5,938 nt of DNA from an uncultured Clostridium sp. (GTDB taxonomy: Bacteria; Bacillota; Clostridia; Christensenellales; Pumilibacteraceae). The stretch lies in assembly GCA_900555125.1 (NCBI GenBank), contig USKH01000081.1:1-5938 (forward strand), written 5' to 3'. Of this stretch, positions 5,584-5,938 are shown piece by piece. The stretch's first letter is position 1. Each line of letters begins with the position of its first letter. The translations under genes were made by a program, and so were the position numbers. The notes below the pieces were generated by a model. It worked only from the letters and a program-made list of their open reading frames with translations, was not told where the DNA came from and did no database searches.

Positions 5584-5818
5584 TTTTTTGAATAGATTTT
5601 ATTACCCGAACTCGCAAGATTTTTGCGACTTCGAAATAATTCCTTGAAAGAAATACAAAAGTTTTTGCAATCTCTTTGCACAATTCAATCTTACAACACT
5701 CCACAGAAAAAGCGTGAATGGCTCAAAATGTAGTTTCAATGGAAAATTTCCATTTACAATGGTTTTTGTAAAGAAGAAAAATGACTGCGGAATGGCTGCA
5801 AAATGGATTTTAGGCAAC
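5584..5818. other. Gene-free, repeat-bearing stretch upstream of the small gene
   Basis: Open frames here translate to Phe-rich, low-complexity peptides on the - strand and lack ribosome binding sites, so I call no gene. The stretch holds the AATGG repeats and palindrome listed separately, and probably the promoter of the small gene, although no convincing -35/-10 pair was found. The right end of the element is expected here. Confidence 0.4.
5716..5806. repeat. AATGG-family repeats with a central palindrome
   Basis: GAATGGCT is followed by AAAATG in two direct copies (5716-5730 and 5790-5806), differing only in the 1-2 bases between the two parts. Between them lies an 8-bp palindrome, AATGGAAA/TTTCCATT (5738-5745/5747-5754), with one spacer base, and a further AATGG at 5758-5762. 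A short TTTACA/TGTAAA inverted pair follows the palindrome. The symmetric layout suggests a protein-binding or recombination site. Confidence 0.5.
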
Positions 5819-5845
5819 AAAAAAGACGGCGCAAAAAACGCCGCC
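5819..5845 (-). terminator. Intrinsic terminator for - strand transcription entering from the right
   Basis: On the - strand GGCGGCG (5845-5839) pairs with CGCCGTC (5831-5825), seven pairs including one G-U, around a 7-base loop, and runs into six T's. The wobble is a G-U only on the - strand, which supports this direction. It implies a - strand gene ending to the right, near or beyond the window edge. Confidence 0.75.
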
Positions 5846-5921
5846 CGAAACAAAACGGAGCGAAAAAACACTCGTAATATATAAAAGGAATAAAACTCCA
5901 AATATGCCGACGAGCGAAGAA

Positions 5922-5938
5922 TTATGGGGCGATTCGCC
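5922..5938 (-). CDS. Possible 3' end of a - strand gene entering from the right
   Basis: One - strand frame reads R-I-A-P then TAA, with the stop at 5922-5924, about 77 bases before the terminator at 5819-5845. That is a usual spacing for the last gene of a unit. Only four codons are visible, so this rests on the terminator. The competing reading is a + strand gene starting at the ATG at 5904 (MPTSEELWGD), but its nearest purine-rich site (AAAAGGAA) is about 14 bases away. Confidence 0.25.

Larger units (their letters stand above)
2260..5815. mobile_element. Putative integrated rolling-circle element (Rep + large serine recombinase), ends uncertain
   Basis: This region holds a large serine recombinase, an HUH replication initiator and a small unknown protein, all on the - strand, together with several large inverted repeats. 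The coding direction switches here and the DNA is visibly A/T-richer than pdp, both consistent with acquired DNA. No relaxase, capsid or cargo gene is seen. The limits given are only the outermost flanking features: the tRNA terminator on the left and an opposing terminator on the right. No terminal direct or inverted repeat linking the two sides was found, so the real att sites could lie anywhere in about 2260-2520 and 5580-5815. Confidence 0.6.

Noticed and set aside
5602..5901. 99-residue - strand frame rich in Phe
   Set aside because: It begins at a TTG without a ribosome binding site, crosses a strong terminator, and its composition merely reflects A-rich + strand DNA.

Overview
The window looks like chromosomal DNA of a low-to-moderate GC Firmicute, probably an uncultured gut-type clostridium, carrying a small integrated element. 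The evidence is strong AGGAGG-type ribosome binding sites, a Bacillus-like pyrimidine-nucleoside phosphorylase, a tRNA with encoded CCA, and a Firmicute-style large serine recombinase. The species cannot be named from the sequence.

Positions 1-2258 are ordinary chromosome on the + strand. They hold a small zinc-ribbon/multi-pass membrane protein (13-561), a short terminator-like hairpin, pdp (best start 648, ending 1952), and a tRNA-Ser(GGA) gene (2120-2209). The tRNA has its own near-consensus extended -10 promoter and an intrinsic terminator.

Positions of about 2260-5815 read as accessory DNA, with all genes on the - strand. In transcription order they are a 50-residue protein of unknown function (5570-5418), an HUH-type replication initiator (5130-4216) and a large serine recombinase (4027-2528, TTG start). 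This pairing fits a compact integrated rolling-circle replicon: the recombinase would insert and excise the circle, and Rep would nick and replicate it. No relaxase, capsid, toxin or resistance gene is visible. Much of the non-coding DNA is structured. There are two large branched inverted repeats flanking the recombinase (2351-2520 and 4063-4212), a hairpin plus T-tract and phased 10-bp repeats upstream of rep (5171-5270), and a repeat-rich gene-free stretch (5600-5815). These are candidates for replication origins, attachment sites or an untranslated RNA, but none can be assigned with certainty.

The right edge (5819-5938) has a good terminator for - strand transcription and possibly the last codons of a - strand gene. 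The element may therefore sit between two transcription units that converge on it. The exact ends of the element could not be found: no direct repeat marking both ends is evident, as is common for serine recombinases with very short crossover cores.
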